From Bacteroides bouchesdurhonensis (GTDB taxonomy: Bacteria > Bacteroidota > Bacteroidia > Bacteroidales > Bacteroidaceae), in NCBI RefSeq assembly GCF_900155865.1, contig NZ_LT707006.1, positions 5,067,779 to 5,131,778 on the forward strand: a DNA stretch of 64,000 nt, in the 5' to 3' direction. The notes under the pieces are model-generated. The model searched no databases and was not told the origin of the DNA. It worked only from the letters and a program-made list of their open reading frames with translations. Every line of letters begins with the position of its first letter. The first letter of the stretch is position 1. Shown here one piece after another: positions 1 through 9,022 of this stretch. The translations under genes were made by a program, and so were the position numbers.

Positions 1-1
1 C

Positions 2-439
2 GAGCAGCAGTATAATGAAGCTGAAAATTTAACAATTAATTATCATATAGAAAGGTTTGATTTCACCCCATTCTTTACAGGCAAGAACATAGCATTCTTT
101 GATGAAAATATTTTTATATACAAAAGTGATTTATTTTCCACTACACTTTCAATGAGAGAAATTTTTAGAAATCAGAAACTGAATGCCAATTTCTTCGGGG
201 GCTTATACATCTTACCTGACGGAACAATTAAAGCCAATATGAACACCTCTTCATTAGGGAATATAAACACAGATGAGATTCTAAATATAGCATATAAAGA
301 ACTCATCGAGAATACAGCATGGAGAACTGTAAGAAATTCGGAGCCATGTAGTAAATGCATCTATCAATTTATTTGTCCGCCTCCTTCTGATTACGAAAGA
401 ATTATTAAAAGACATAATTTGTGCCATATAAATCCATAA
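2..439 (+). CDS. Pseudo-rSAM protein, C-terminal part (window edge)
   Basis: The reading frame is open from base 2 to the stop at 439, so the 5' part lies outside the window. The 145 visible residues align by eye with the C-terminus of the protein at 6816-8045. Both share a LPDGxIxAN strand, a WxxxRNxEPCxxCIxxxxCPxPSxYE segment and a final Cys. That cysteine-rich tail resembles a SPASM-type domain. Proteins of this kind (pseudo-rSAM, GG-Bacteroidales system) accompany a true radical-SAM maturase but lack its CxxxCxxC motif; whether this copy lacks it cannot be seen. It is the first gene of the decaying RiPP cluster, and a second full-length copy lies downstream, so the locus held at least two. 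Family identification is from memory of this protein type, not a search. Confidence 0.7.
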   Translation, partial: EQQYNEAENLTINYHIERFDFTPFFTGKNIAFFDENIFIYKSDLFSTTLSMREIFRNQKLNANFFGGLYILPDGTIKANMNTSSLGNINTDEILNIAYKELIENTAWRTVRNSEPCSKCIYQFICPPPSDYERIIKRHNLCHINP

Positions 440-728
440 AAATTACCCATAATACATTCTTATTTTACTATAGAAACGCCTGTCAAATTCCCCAAAAGTG
501 AAAAATAAATAGGAGTAATTCAAAAAAAACCTCGATGAAATAGGCTATTTTTAGCAAAAAGCGATGTTGGTCCGAAATGGCCAGCCATTTTATTTGCTTT
601 AATTACCCAAACTCCTTATCTTGCGGCATCGAAACACACAAATATTCTTGTATCTTTCGGATGGCTCAATTTTATAAATTACTTTACCTAATATAAAAAC
701 ACCATTTTTACAAAGCAACTTTGTTAAT

Positions 729-934
729 ATGAAAAAGCCAGACACACCAAACAACATTCCGAAAATAATCCACCAGTTATGGTCAGGAGAGGAAAAGCCC
801 TTACCCGAAGATCTTAAAATATTAAGTGAAACCTGGAAAGAATACCATCCCGACAGGGATACGAATCCGAAGAGTTGGAAAACAAATTGGAAGAAGCATA
901 TTCTATTCATTATTTCTTCAATGCTTGGGTATAA
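729..934 (+). pseudogene. GT32-type glycosyltransferase remnant
   Basis: The first about 36 residues (start ATG 729) carry the N-terminal signature IPKIIHQLWSG and a LSETWKEYHPD segment, closely matching the intact enzyme at 30008-30712. The frame then runs into unrelated sequence. In another frame the end reads EEAYSIHYFFNAWV and stops at 934, matching the AYAIHYFF C-terminus of the intact enzyme. The gene has therefore lost its central part, including the DxD nucleotide-sugar site, and the two ends are out of frame with each other. It cannot make a working glycosyltransferase. Its presence shows that this RiPP cluster once carried the same enzyme type as the 25.8-37 kb locus. Confidence 0.75.
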
Positions 935-995
935 TGATAAAAACATTTAGCGTTAAACTATTTTAGAATAGCCAATAAACAAAACAGTAAAAGTA

Positions 996-1787
996 ATGAT
1001 TAAACCCTTTCCTCATTATCAGCAACTCGACTCCATGGATTGTGGCCCATCCTGTTTACGCATGGTTGCCAAATACTATGGTCGTAGTTATTCCTTACAG
1101 AATTTGAGGGAAAGGAGCTTTATTACCCGGCAAGGAGTTTCCATGTTAGGTATTAGCGACGCTGCCGAAAGTATCGGTTTCAGGACGCAAGGGGTAAGAA
1201 TCAGCTTGGAGCAACTTATCGAAGATGTACCTTTACCCTGTATCCTACACTGGAACCAGAATCATTTTGTGGTACTGTATGACATCAAAAAGAGAAAGTC
1301 AGGAGCTACTTTCAAAATCTCAGATCCGGGCAAAGGCAAGTATGATATGGACCTATCCGGAATACAGAAATGTTGGATCAGCACCCGGAAGGATGGAAAA
1401 GATTCAGGCACTGCTTTGGTATTAACTCCAACACCCGATTTCTACGAACGGATCGATGACTAGGAGCAACAGAAAAGGAATTTGTCTTTTTATCTCCGCT
1501 ATCTCTTTCCTTACAGGTCACAGCTCTTCCAGCTTGTAGTCGGGATGCTATTGGGAAGTGTATTTTCACTCATCCTCCCCTTTCTTACGCAAGCAATGGT
1601 CGATCAAGGAATCGGAAACCGCAATCTCAAAATTGACGTTGATGCATTGTCTGCTAAAATGATACAACTGATTGAGCAACCCGATTATGCTAAGGTTTTA
1701 GCAGTAAACGCCCGAAAAAGATTTCTCGAGAAATATGATCTGACGATTTTCCGACAAAAGATATTGAATCTTTATCGGGAAATTTAA
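996..1787 (+). pseudogene. C39-peptidase ABC exporter fused to a glycosyltransferase tail, amber-interrupted
   Basis: Residues 1-155 form a C39 bacteriocin-processing peptidase domain with the full catalytic set: Cys16 in MDCGPSC, His90 in NHFVVL and Asp110 in ISDPGKG. Such domains cut double-glycine leaders during export by an ABC transporter. An in-frame TAG lies at 1461-1463. The same frame then continues with a membrane segment typical of these exporters (about 1464-1635), so the amber codon interrupts a once longer protein. After about 1635 the frame stays open but reads like the C-terminal helices of a GT4-type glycosyltransferase and ends at 1787. Most of the membrane domain and the whole ATPase are missing. 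The simplest account is a deletion that joined two genes plus a nonsense mutation. A short protease-only product ending at 1463 remains possible. Confidence 0.8.
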
Positions 1788-2040
1788 CTCTCGCTGCTGA
1801 CAATATGTCGGTGATATGTAAAAAACAATTTCTTTTATAACTTTACTATTGATATTTAGTTGATGCTTTCACAATTACCGCACTGTGCGTGCATTATTGA
1901 CAACTAATTATGTATTAGTATTTATCAATTAACTCATCTGTTTTTTGCTGAAAAGACATTGATAAATATCAGGAAGTGAGAAATGAGAGATATTGTATCA
2001 TGACTGTTTTTTATTATTAATCTTTTAAAACTAATTAAAG

Positions 2041-2337
2041 ATGAAGAATTTAAAAAGTTTGAACTTGCATCGTCTTGGCTAGGCCGAGATGACAAGAAAG
2101 GAAATGAATGCTCTAACGGGTGGTCAAGGTGGTGATGATTACACTTATGGACCTTATGACATACCCGAAGTCTATGTTTGTGGTTGCCGTTGCTCAAATG
2201 CGACTTGCGGATGCAAATACGAAGGTCCGCAAGAGGGACCTGATGATTCGTATTATGGTGGTTCTAGCACTACTAACAATAATAGTGCGAATCAAAACAG
2301 CCCCGATGCAAGTACGCACGCTTCAATTAGTGCATAA
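2041..2337 (+). pseudogene. Double-glycine RiPP precursor with in-frame amber in the leader
   Basis: From ATG 2041 the frame reads MKNLKSLNLHRLG, then TAG at 2080-2082, then AEMTRKEMNALTGG and onward to a TAA at 2335-2337. Leader and LTGG site match the layout of GG-Bacteroidales radical-SAM-modified precursors (TIGR04149-like). The downstream part is rich in Cys (CGCRC, CGC), Gly, Asn, Ser and Tyr, as expected for a core peptide. The amber codon removes everything after residue 13 unless it is suppressed. A restart at ATG 2089 would give an 82-residue product lacking half the leader. The 250 bases upstream are AT-rich and would hold its promoter. The IS1182-family element begins 60 bp downstream and separates this gene from the maturase genes. 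Confidence 0.75.
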
Positions 2338-2435
2338 AGCAACAAAGCTTATGACCTCTTGTGATAAATAAATAGGAAATAAACGCTTTGCAATTGGAGG
2401 TTGTGTCAAAACGCTGGCCCAACCTTTTTTTATGC

Positions 2436-2469
2436 ACAAAGCCCAGACTTTCCCAAGCCCGGGCTTTGT
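2436..2469 (+). promoter_or_regulatory. Hairpin ahead of the transposase start (IS copy 1)
   Basis: ACAAAGCCC and GGGCTTTGT form a 9-bp inverted repeat around a loop of about 16 nt. It lies between the left IS end and the ATG at 2514. A hairpin here could stop transcription entering from outside or mask translation of such read-through RNA, which is common in insertion sequences. The role is inferred. Confidence 0.5.
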
Positions 2470-2513
2470 TATTACCCAAAGTTTTTGTATCTTTAGGCAT
2501 AAAGTTTTTCGTT

Positions 2514-4175
2514 ATGGCAAAGTTACATTTTCGTCCTTACATTCCCAACCAAACAGTTCTTTTTCCCCAAAGAATTGATGAAAACATAGCAGCGAACGAT
2601 CCGGTTCGCATAGTTAATACTGTTGTTGATAATCTCAATCTTGACAATTTCAAGAAGCTTTATAAAGCAACCGGTCGTTGTCCTTATCATCCTAAAATGA
2701 TGCTCAAGGTGATTATTTACGCCTACATGAACAATATCTATTCGTGCCGCAAAATAGAGAAGCTTCTCCTACGTGACATTCATTATATCTGGCTTTCCGG
2801 TAATGAACATCCGGATTTTATTACCATCAACCGTTTCCGTAACCGTGTCAAGGAGGAAATCAACAACGTCTTCACGCAGTTGGTCCTTGTCCTTGCCGAC
2901 AAAGGTTTCATCAGCCTTGACGTAGAGTATATCGACGGTACCAAGATTGAGTCCAGGGCCAACAAATATACTTTTGTCTGGCGCAAGACAGTCGAAAAGA
3001 ACCGTACAAAGCTGATGGATAAGATCCGCATTCTCCTGGAGCAGGTGGATGAAGCCATAGCCCAAGAGAACTCCGTCAAAGACACCCCCGTAGAGTTCAC
3101 TCCCGCCATGCTCTCAGATATAGTGGATGAACTTAAAGAGGTACTGGAACACCAACCTGTAACAAAGGACAAGGAACAAAAGAAAGTCATCCGGGAAAAG
3201 AAGAAACAGGTCCGGGAACTTGAGGAGTACCGTGACAAGTTGATGGAATACGACAACCATCTTGATACTCTTGGAGAACGCAACTCCTATTCCAAGACCG
3301 ATCCTGATGCCACCTTCATGCGCATGAAAGAAGACGCCATGAGAAACGGGCAGACAAAGCCCGGATATAATCTGCAAATAGGTACCGAGAACCAATTCCT
3401 CATAGACTTCCGACTGTTTCCAAACCCAACCGATACACTGACCCTCATACCTTTCTTCCACTCCTTTGAGCAACGCTATAACCGCTTACCAACTGTCGGT
3501 GTGGCAGACTCCGGTTACGGCTCGGAAGAAAATTACCGGTTCATGCAAGATAATGGGATAGAAGCCTTTGTCAAGTACAACTACTTCCATAAAGAACGGC
3601 GTCCCCGTTATACCCCCAATCCATTCCATACGGAGAGTCTCCATTACAATGCGGAAGAGGATTATTACGTTTGTCCTATGGGGCAGCACATGAACCGTAT
3701 AGGAACCAGATGTGACAAGACTGCGAGCGGATACATCACCGAAAGTGCCCGGTATAAAGCACAAAGATGTGAAGGGTGCCCTTTGCGTGGCAGTTGCTTT
3801 AAAGCCCGGGGGAACCGTATTATAGAAGTAAACCACCGGTTAAACCAATACAAACGGCAGGCACGGGAAAGGTTGCTCTCGGAAGAAGGCATCAGGCATA
3901 GGGGAAGGCGATGTATAGAACCGGAAGCAGTTTTTGGACAAATGAAACACAACATGGCATACAGAAGGTTCCGGCATGTGGGACAAGACAAGGTTACAAT
4001 GGACTTTGCCTTCTTTGCTATAGCATTTAATATCAAAAAAATGTGTGCAAAACTGCTAAAAGCGAGAAAGGGAAAGAATGTACACGCTATATTTATCGCT
4101 CTCAGACCATGTGTGGCTCAAAATGCGGGGAATGTAACGACTTATCGTTTAATGAGGCAAAAAATAGCCGCATAG
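2514..4175 (+). CDS. IS1182-family transposase
   Basis: A 553-residue DDE transposase. The N-terminus has the DUF772-type region (about residues 30-110), with PxMMLKVIIYAY and a FITINRFRNR segment. Candidate catalytic acids lie in YIDGTKIES, in GVADSGYGSE and in the EAVFGQMKHNMAYRRFRH region near the C-terminus. A CxxCPLRxxCF cysteine cluster precedes the last part. I chose ATG 2514 rather than the upstream in-frame start at 2388 because 2388 lies outside the IS. The protein is apparently identical to that of copy 2, so both are probably functional or recently so. Confidence 0.9.
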   Translation: MAKLHFRPYIPNQTVLFPQRIDENIAANDPVRIVNTVVDNLNLDNFKKLYKATGRCPYHPKMMLKVIIYAYMNNIYSCRKIEKLLLRDIHYIWLSGNEHPDFITINRFRNRVKEEINNVFTQLVLVLADKGFISLDVEYIDGTKIESRANKYTFVWRKTVEKNRTKLMDKIRILLEQVDEAIAQENSVKDTPVEFTPAMLSDIVDELKEVLEHQPVTKDKEQKKVIREKKKQVRELEEYRDKLMEYDNHLDTLGERNSYSKTDPDATFMRMKEDAMRNGQTKPGYNLQIGTENQFLIDFRLFPNPTDTLTLIPFFHSFEQRYNRLPTVGVADSGYGSEENYRFMQDNGIEAFVKYNYFHKERRPRYTPNPFHTESLHYNAEEDYYVCPMGQHMNRIGTRCDKTASGYITESARYKAQRCEGCPLRGSCFKARGNRIIEVNHRLNQYKRQARERLLSEEGIRHRGRRCIEPEAVFGQMKHNMAYRRFRHVGQDKVTMDFAFFAIAFNIKKMCAKLLKARKGKNVHAIFIALRPCVAQNAGNVTTYRLMRQKIAA

Positions 4176-4364
4176 ACAAAAAAGGAAAATGAATGTTTTA
4201 GATCAAAAAAAGGAGATGTGCCTGAGTTTTGACACACCTCCTCTCTAATTCTTATTTATTTTTTAATGAATCCACTTAAGAGTACGTTTCTCAGATGCAT
4301 ACTCACCAGATGCATTTATGTGGTATTAATTACTTTATTATTGAACTTAATTATATAAAATAAT

Positions 4365-5550
4365 ATGAAATATTTAATTGTTATTGTTTGTATACTAGCA
4401 GGTTGTTCCACTAAACCTACATCATCCAGTACTACTGAGACTACAAACGATTCAGTAAAGGATGTTAGAATAGATCCAATAGTTATTGATATGACCAAAA
4501 CTCCTAAAAAGGTACTAATTTTGGAAGACATCGCAAATATAGAATATATCCCGTTAGAAACAAATGATAGTACTTTAGTTAATCGCCCTCGTCCAAATGT
4601 CGTTTCAGACCATTATATTATATATCAGAATGACAATGGTCAGATTCATGTATTTAACCGGAAAGGGAAGAGTCTATATTCTTTCAACCGCAGTGGAGGA
4701 GGACCGGAAGAATATTTCAAAATATATGACATTGTTCTAGATGAAAAAAAAGGAAGAATTATTTGTTGAAGATATTCATAAAGAAAAAATTTTCGTTTAT
4801 TCAATCGATGGAAAATTTAAACGCGAACTAGCTTTACCTAGAAAATTTTTTCCTGAATGTTTAATGAATTATGATAAAGATTATCTATTTTGCTATAACG
4901 TTTACTTTCTGGATCACGCGGATGAGTCAAATCAGGAAGATTGCAGAAAAAGAGATAATCCTTATTTCTTTATTTCGAAACAGACAGGAGAAATAACTCC
5001 TTTGAATTATTGCATACCTAACAGAACGGGTAACAAAGCCAAGGAAATGAAAAATGGGAAAAGAACAGCAATTCTATCTATAGGTATATTCCCTTTGTCT
5101 CAAAACACTCCAGATATTATGATTACAGAACATGTAGACGATACTATTTATTCTCTGAAAGAGAGAAAGCTAACACCTATAATGATAAAGAATCCATCAA
5201 CACATAAAATGGATCCCCCAATGTTGGTAGGAGTTGATTTTTTTACCGATAGATATATCTCTTTCTTAGCATGTAAGATGAAATTCGAGGAGCGCATATC
5301 GTCTATTAATATGATTTACGACAAACAGTCTGACGAATTCTATCGGCTCGCTACGCGTCTTCCTATTTCCTTCCCAATGAAAGGCGGCAAAATAAATTTA
5401 CCTAAAAACACAGCTCTTTGTCGTATAACTCCCGAAAGACTACTTAAAGATTATAACGACGGTAAATTGGAGGGAGAATTGAAAGAGATTGCTTCTAAAC
5501 TTAAAGAAGATGACAATCCGGTATTAATGTTGATCAAATTTAAAGAATAA
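4365..5550 (+). pseudogene. 6-bladed beta-propeller lipoprotein, frameshifted at an A8 run
   Basis: The first frame (4365-4769) starts with a lipoprotein signal (lipobox ILAGC, Cys14) and a propeller repeat with NRSGGGPEEY. It runs into a stop just after eight A residues at 4744-4751. The +1 frame, open to 5550, continues the same protein (FVEDIHKEKIFVYSIDGKF). Removing one A restores a single reading frame of about 394 residues. The family (DUF5128/BF3164-like propellers) is anchored in the outer membrane or periplasm and often accompanies Bacteroides RiPP clusters, with unknown role. The next gene, the radical-SAM maturase, begins 4 bp after the stop, so they form one operon. The shift may be a mutation, a phase-variable tract, a slippage site, or an assembly error. 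Confidence 0.8.
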
Positions 5551-5554
5551 CACA

Positions 5555-6808
5555 ATGGATAAGTTTAGAAAAATATCCCCGATGGAGATAGAATATAATC
5601 TAATGAACTTAAAGCAGTTGATCTTTGAAGTAACTGATGCCTGCAATTTACGTTGCAAATATTGCGGGTATGCAGATTTATATGAAGGATACGACCAAAG
5701 AGAAAATTTAAAATTTCCTTTTCAAAAAGCAAAGTTAATTATTGATTATCTTTATGAATATTGGAAGAAGCAATATTGTGCTGATGTTAATAATCCGATC
5801 TCAATAAGTTTTTACGGTGGAGAGCCATTATTGAATGTACCCTTTATCAAGCAGGTAATTGATTATTTGGAAAGCTTAAACCCTATCGGCAAAAAGTTTC
5901 ATTATAATATGACTACTAACGCAATGCTGCTCGATAAATATATGGACTTTTTGGTTGAAAAAGAATTCCGTTTACTAATCAGTTTGGATGGAGATGAAAA
6001 AGGACAAAGTTATCGTGTAGATGCCAAAGGACAAAACTCTTTCAATAAGGTTTTTTCCAATGTGCAGTTATTACGTTCCAAGTATCCTACGTATTTCAAG
6101 CATTTTGTAATGTTCAATTCCGTTTTACACAATCGAAATGGAGTCGAATCGGCTTATCGCTTTATTAAAGATGAATTTGGCAAAGAAACTGCTATCTCTC
6201 CATTGAATAACTCCGGAATTCGTAAAGATAAGGTAGAAGAGTTTTATCAGACTTATCAGAATATGTCTGAGAGTATACAAAAAGCTACTAATTGTGAAGC
6301 ATTGAAAAAAGAATTGTTCATTAAAGGTCCAGAAACTGGTATGCTTCTTAATTATATCCACTATCAAACAGGGAATGTATTCAATAATTACAATGAATTA
6401 TTATTGGGTAGAGTAGGACTTCCATTCCCACCATCCGGTACATGTCCTCCTTTTGCAAAGAAAATGTTTGTAACAGTAAAAGGACGTATTCTTCAATGTG
6501 AAAAAATAAATCATGAGTTTGCATTAGGACAGATTACAGATGAGAAAGTGGAACTTGATTTGGAACAAGCCGCCCAACAGCATAATGAATATATATTCCG
6601 TTATGTCAACCAATGTAAGACTTGCGCAGTCAGACATACTTGTGCACAATGTGTATATCAGATAGACGATATACATGATAAGACATCCAAATGTCACAGT
6701 TATTGGTCAGCTAAGCAACTTGAAAAACAAAAAGAATACAGCATGGACTATTTGGACCAACATCCGAAGCTTTATAACAAAATCTTAAAAAATGTCATAA
6801 TAAGATAA
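5555..6808 (+). CDS. Radical SAM peptide maturase, GG-Bacteroidales type
   Basis: A 417-residue radical SAM enzyme with the 4Fe-4S motif CNLRCKYC (Cys30, 34, 37) and the SAM-binding glycine segment SFYGGEP at about residue 90. The C-terminal part has a SPASM-like cysteine set: CPPF and CEK near residues 300-315, then CKTCAVRHTCAQC and a final Cys near residue 387. SPASM enzymes modify ribosomal peptides using extra iron-sulfur clusters. The substrate is presumably the precursor at 2041-2337, which is now interrupted. The gene is intact and lies between the propeller gene and the pseudo-rSAM gene with 4- and 7-bp gaps. The specific modification, such as a thioether or C-C crosslink, cannot be told from the sequence. 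Confidence 0.85.
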   Translation: MDKFRKISPMEIEYNLMNLKQLIFEVTDACNLRCKYCGYADLYEGYDQRENLKFPFQKAKLIIDYLYEYWKKQYCADVNNPISISFYGGEPLLNVPFIKQVIDYLESLNPIGKKFHYNMTTNAMLLDKYMDFLVEKEFRLLISLDGDEKGQSYRVDAKGQNSFNKVFSNVQLLRSKYPTYFKHFVMFNSVLHNRNGVESAYRFIKDEFGKETAISPLNNSGIRKDKVEEFYQTYQNMSESIQKATNCEALKKELFIKGPETGMLLNYIHYQTGNVFNNYNELLLGRVGLPFPPSGTCPPFAKKMFVTVKGRILQCEKINHEFALGQITDEKVELDLEQAAQQHNEYIFRYVNQCKTCAVRHTCAQCVYQIDDIHDKTSKCHSYWSAKQLEKQKEYSMDYLDQHPKLYNKILKNVIIR

Positions 6809-6815
6809 TAGTGGA

Positions 6816-8045
6816 ATGAAAAAATATTGGTTGATTTTATATCCGGATACTTTCCTATGGGTAAAGCAAAATAGAGGATGTATCTATAATGCAAAAAATT
6901 ACAAGAAAATCTACTTTGAAAACAAAGGAGAACTGTCGGATTTGGCTGAAACTTTACTTGATATTGATCAGCTATACCGAGTTGATTTGTCGGAAGAACT
7001 TCTACAAAAGCCACAAATAAAGGAATGGGTAGATGAAATTATATCTTCGGAGAGCGGTCAGTTGGTTTTAGATGACGGATTAAATAAAAGACCGGTATCA
7101 ATGAAACCGGAACTTAAAGTGCAAGATGACGTGAAATATTACGAGTGGGAACATAAACGCGGCATTGATGGCAATGTTATTAATAACCTTCATAAAATAA
7201 TTATCCACATTAATGGAAGTAATTACGGGAATATTGCTTATACCAAACAAACAGTATACCATCCGGTTCAAACAAGTTCGGTACTCGATCATGGAAGTAT
7301 TTTATCATTTGTTAAGAATGCCCGTGCATGCAGTTATCTGAGAGAAATGGCATTAGTGGGGGATGTAGCATCATACCCTAACTTTAAAGGGTTATTATCA
7401 GACATTCTGGATTTTGGATTTAGAAGAATATCAGTCTATTGTCTGGATAATGATTTCTTAAAATACATAGAAACGAATCAGGATTGGGAGAATAAGGCGA
7501 TTTCATATACAGTACTTGTATCCGATTATTCAGTGATAGAAAAATTAATGAAAGCCATTAAGCAGTTACCTCTTGTTTCTTTTATTTTTCTTATCCGTTC
7601 TGAAGAAGAATATAAGAATGCAAACTCTTGTATAGAAAAGAATGAACTATCAAAAGTAGAAATAGTACCTATATATACCGAAGAGAATTTATCTTTCTTT
7701 GAAAACAATCTCTATATAGATTCAGAAAGTATTTCAGAGATCGAACTATCTAAACGTCAGGTTTTTATTCAACAAAAACTAAATATTTTCTCGTTTGGCA
7801 ACTTAATTGTTTTACCAGATGGTAAAATATACGCAAATCTGAATGATCCTTCCATCGGAACGATCAATGATACACCACATAGCGTCGTTTATCGGGAATT
7901 AACCGAAGGAAAATCATGGCTCAAAATCCGTAATCAGGAACCTTGCTGTAATTGCATCTTTCAATGGCTTTGCCCCTCACCCTCCAATTATGAGACAGTG
8001 ATAGGAAAACCCAATTTATGTTTGATGGAAAATACATCCAATTAG
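6816..8045 (+). CDS. Pseudo-rSAM protein, GG-Bacteroidales RiPP system
   Basis: A 409-residue protein lacking a CxxxCxxC motif. Its C-terminus has a SPASM-like set, with EPCCNCIFQWLCPSPS and a last Cys. The middle shows weak alpha/beta repeats like a radical SAM barrel, consistent with a catalytically dead paralogue. Proteins of this kind pair with the maturase just upstream, probably as a scaffold or substrate-binding partner; that role is inferred. It follows the maturase after 7 bp and ends the operon at a strong hairpin. Its tail resembles the fragment at 2-439. Confidence 0.75.
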   Translation: MKKYWLILYPDTFLWVKQNRGCIYNAKNYKKIYFENKGELSDLAETLLDIDQLYRVDLSEELLQKPQIKEWVDEIISSESGQLVLDDGLNKRPVSMKPELKVQDDVKYYEWEHKRGIDGNVINNLHKIIIHINGSNYGNIAYTKQTVYHPVQTSSVLDHGSILSFVKNARACSYLREMALVGDVASYPNFKGLLSDILDFGFRRISVYCLDNDFLKYIETNQDWENKAISYTVLVSDYSVIEKLMKAIKQLPLVSFIFLIRSEEEYKNANSCIEKNELSKVEIVPIYTEENLSFFENNLYIDSESISEIELSKRQVFIQQKLNIFSFGNLIVLPDGKIYANLNDPSIGTINDTPHSVVYRELTEGKSWLKIRNQEPCCNCIFQWLCPSPSNYETVIGKPNLCLMENTSN

Positions 8046-8085
8046 TTATTGCCAAAGAGTTAAAGGAAACTTTGCAAAAAGCAAT

Positions 8086-8135
8086 GCAGTTATTTTCTTA
8101 AGTACATCTTTCGTGTATATTAAGAAAAGAACTGC
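8086..8135 (+). terminator. Strong hairpin at the end of the maturase operon
   Basis: Two 16-nt arms (8086-8101 and 8120-8135) pair with a single mismatch around an 18-nt loop, and TTGTTTTAT follows. It lies 40 bp after the pseudo-rSAM stop. The position fits a transcription terminator. Confidence 0.7.
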
Positions 8136-8252
8136 TTGTTTTATCATACTAGATTTGTTAATCTATTACAAATCTCAGCCTACATATAACAGACATATCA
8201 GAATTCATACTATATTTAACAAAAATGCAACCTTGAACTGAAACACAAATAA

Positions 8253-8366
8253 AAATATTATGAATTACATCCCCCTAACAATTTACTTAATATAGCCCAG
8301 ATAGTTGAACCATTTAATCATGAATTTCTTTCATTAGATGATATTTATGACCAAGTTCTTAAATAA
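8253..8366 (+). pseudogene. Short coding remnant of unknown origin
   Basis: Thirty-seven sense codons run from a stop at 8250-8252 to TAA 8364-8366 with no start codon. The translation includes a plausible protein-like end, VEPFNHEFLSLDDIYDQVL. It may be the tail of a lost gene of the RiPP cluster. I do not recognise the family, and chance is not excluded. Confidence 0.3.
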
Positions 8367-8790
8367 TACCATATTTAAAATCAAGCTATTGATTGAATAA
8401 AATTAAGCGGTCAATTATAACAAATGATACGGTCCGTTTAAACTATGAGAAGTTTGTTTTTGTTTATTCAAATGTTTTTTTCCATCATTGGGGTATTTAA
8501 AAAAACATTGAAGTCTTTTTTCCGGTATATTACCCGTTTTTTCAGCAAATGAAAAGATGTTAGGTTCATGTCATATTTACTCATACCGTCCTATCAATCA
8601 GCAACATATAATGAAGAAACATTTTTGTTACTACTATGCTTATTTAGCGGCATTGTTTTAATGGAAATCCAAACATAGAAATGTTATCATAAAAGATGCT
8701 TCATCATAATCTATTAGAGCATAGCTAGTTATTCAAAAATATAACTATGAAGGAAAGTGATTCTACATACTAAAAGCATCTCCCTATAAG

Positions 8791-8831
8791 GCTGTCTTTG
8801 ATAGATGAAAACCAAAGATGGCGAGTTTTTT
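8791..8831 (+). terminator. Terminator-like hairpin
   Basis: GCTGTCTTTG and CAAAGATGGC form a 10-bp stem with two G-T pairs and a 12-nt loop, followed by GAGTTTTTT. No gene ends just before it, so it may mark a lost gene or isolate the next operon. Confidence 0.45.
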
Positions 8832-8951
8832 CCTGTAAATAGAATTGGTGTAGCTCGTTAAATTTCTATCTCTAAACGGTACGTGAACCATATTTTTTCT
8901 TTTTGGGACAAAAAGAATTGACTCCATAGGCATATTCCAAAAGTTCTACTG

Positions 8952-8959
8952 TATCTTTG
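8952..8959 (+). promoter_or_regulatory. -7 element (TATCTTTG) ahead of the lamin-tail gene
   Basis: TATCTTTG matches the Bacteroides -7 consensus TAnnTTTG and lies 63 bp upstream of ATG 9023. No TTTG sits at the usual 19-bp spacing, so the -33 half is weak. It would drive the 9.0-18.7 kb gene run. Confidence 0.5.
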
Positions 8960-9022
8960 TGGTATTAAAGCCGAAATCGAGAAAAGCCCATACGGCCCTA
9001 AACAACGAATAAAATTGACCGT

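Larger units (their letters stand above)
2397..4240 (+). mobile_element. IS1182-family insertion sequence, copy 1
   Basis: The ends are imperfect inverted repeats: GAGGTTGTGTCAAAAC on the left and, read inward, GAGGTGTGTCAAAAC on the right. The limits come from comparing this copy with the inverted copy at 53204-55047, since sequence identity stops at these points. Both copies are 1844 bp. I see no clear target-site duplication. It encodes one full-length transposase and carries a hairpin ahead of the transposase start. It lies inside the RiPP cluster, between the precursor pseudogene and the propeller gene. Confidence 0.85.
8046..9022. other. Gene-poor region after the RiPP cluster
   Basis: About 980 AT-rich bases with no credible complete gene. 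It holds the operon-end hairpin (8086-8135), a short coding remnant (8253-8366), a second terminator-like hairpin (8791-8831) and a -7 promoter element (8952-8959). The remainder shows no recognisable structure. Confidence 0.7.

Noticed and set aside
599..946. 115-residue minus-strand frame
   Set aside because: Antisense to the deleted GT32 gene, whose ends are recognisable on the plus strand.
4266..4358. 30-residue hydrophobic peptide gene
   Set aside because: Short, no family resemblance, and its composition follows the AT-rich leader; chance is likely.
4744..4752. Programmed -1 frameshift site (A-AAA-AAG)
   Set aside because: The needed shift is +1 (or -2), not -1, and no pseudoknot is apparent.
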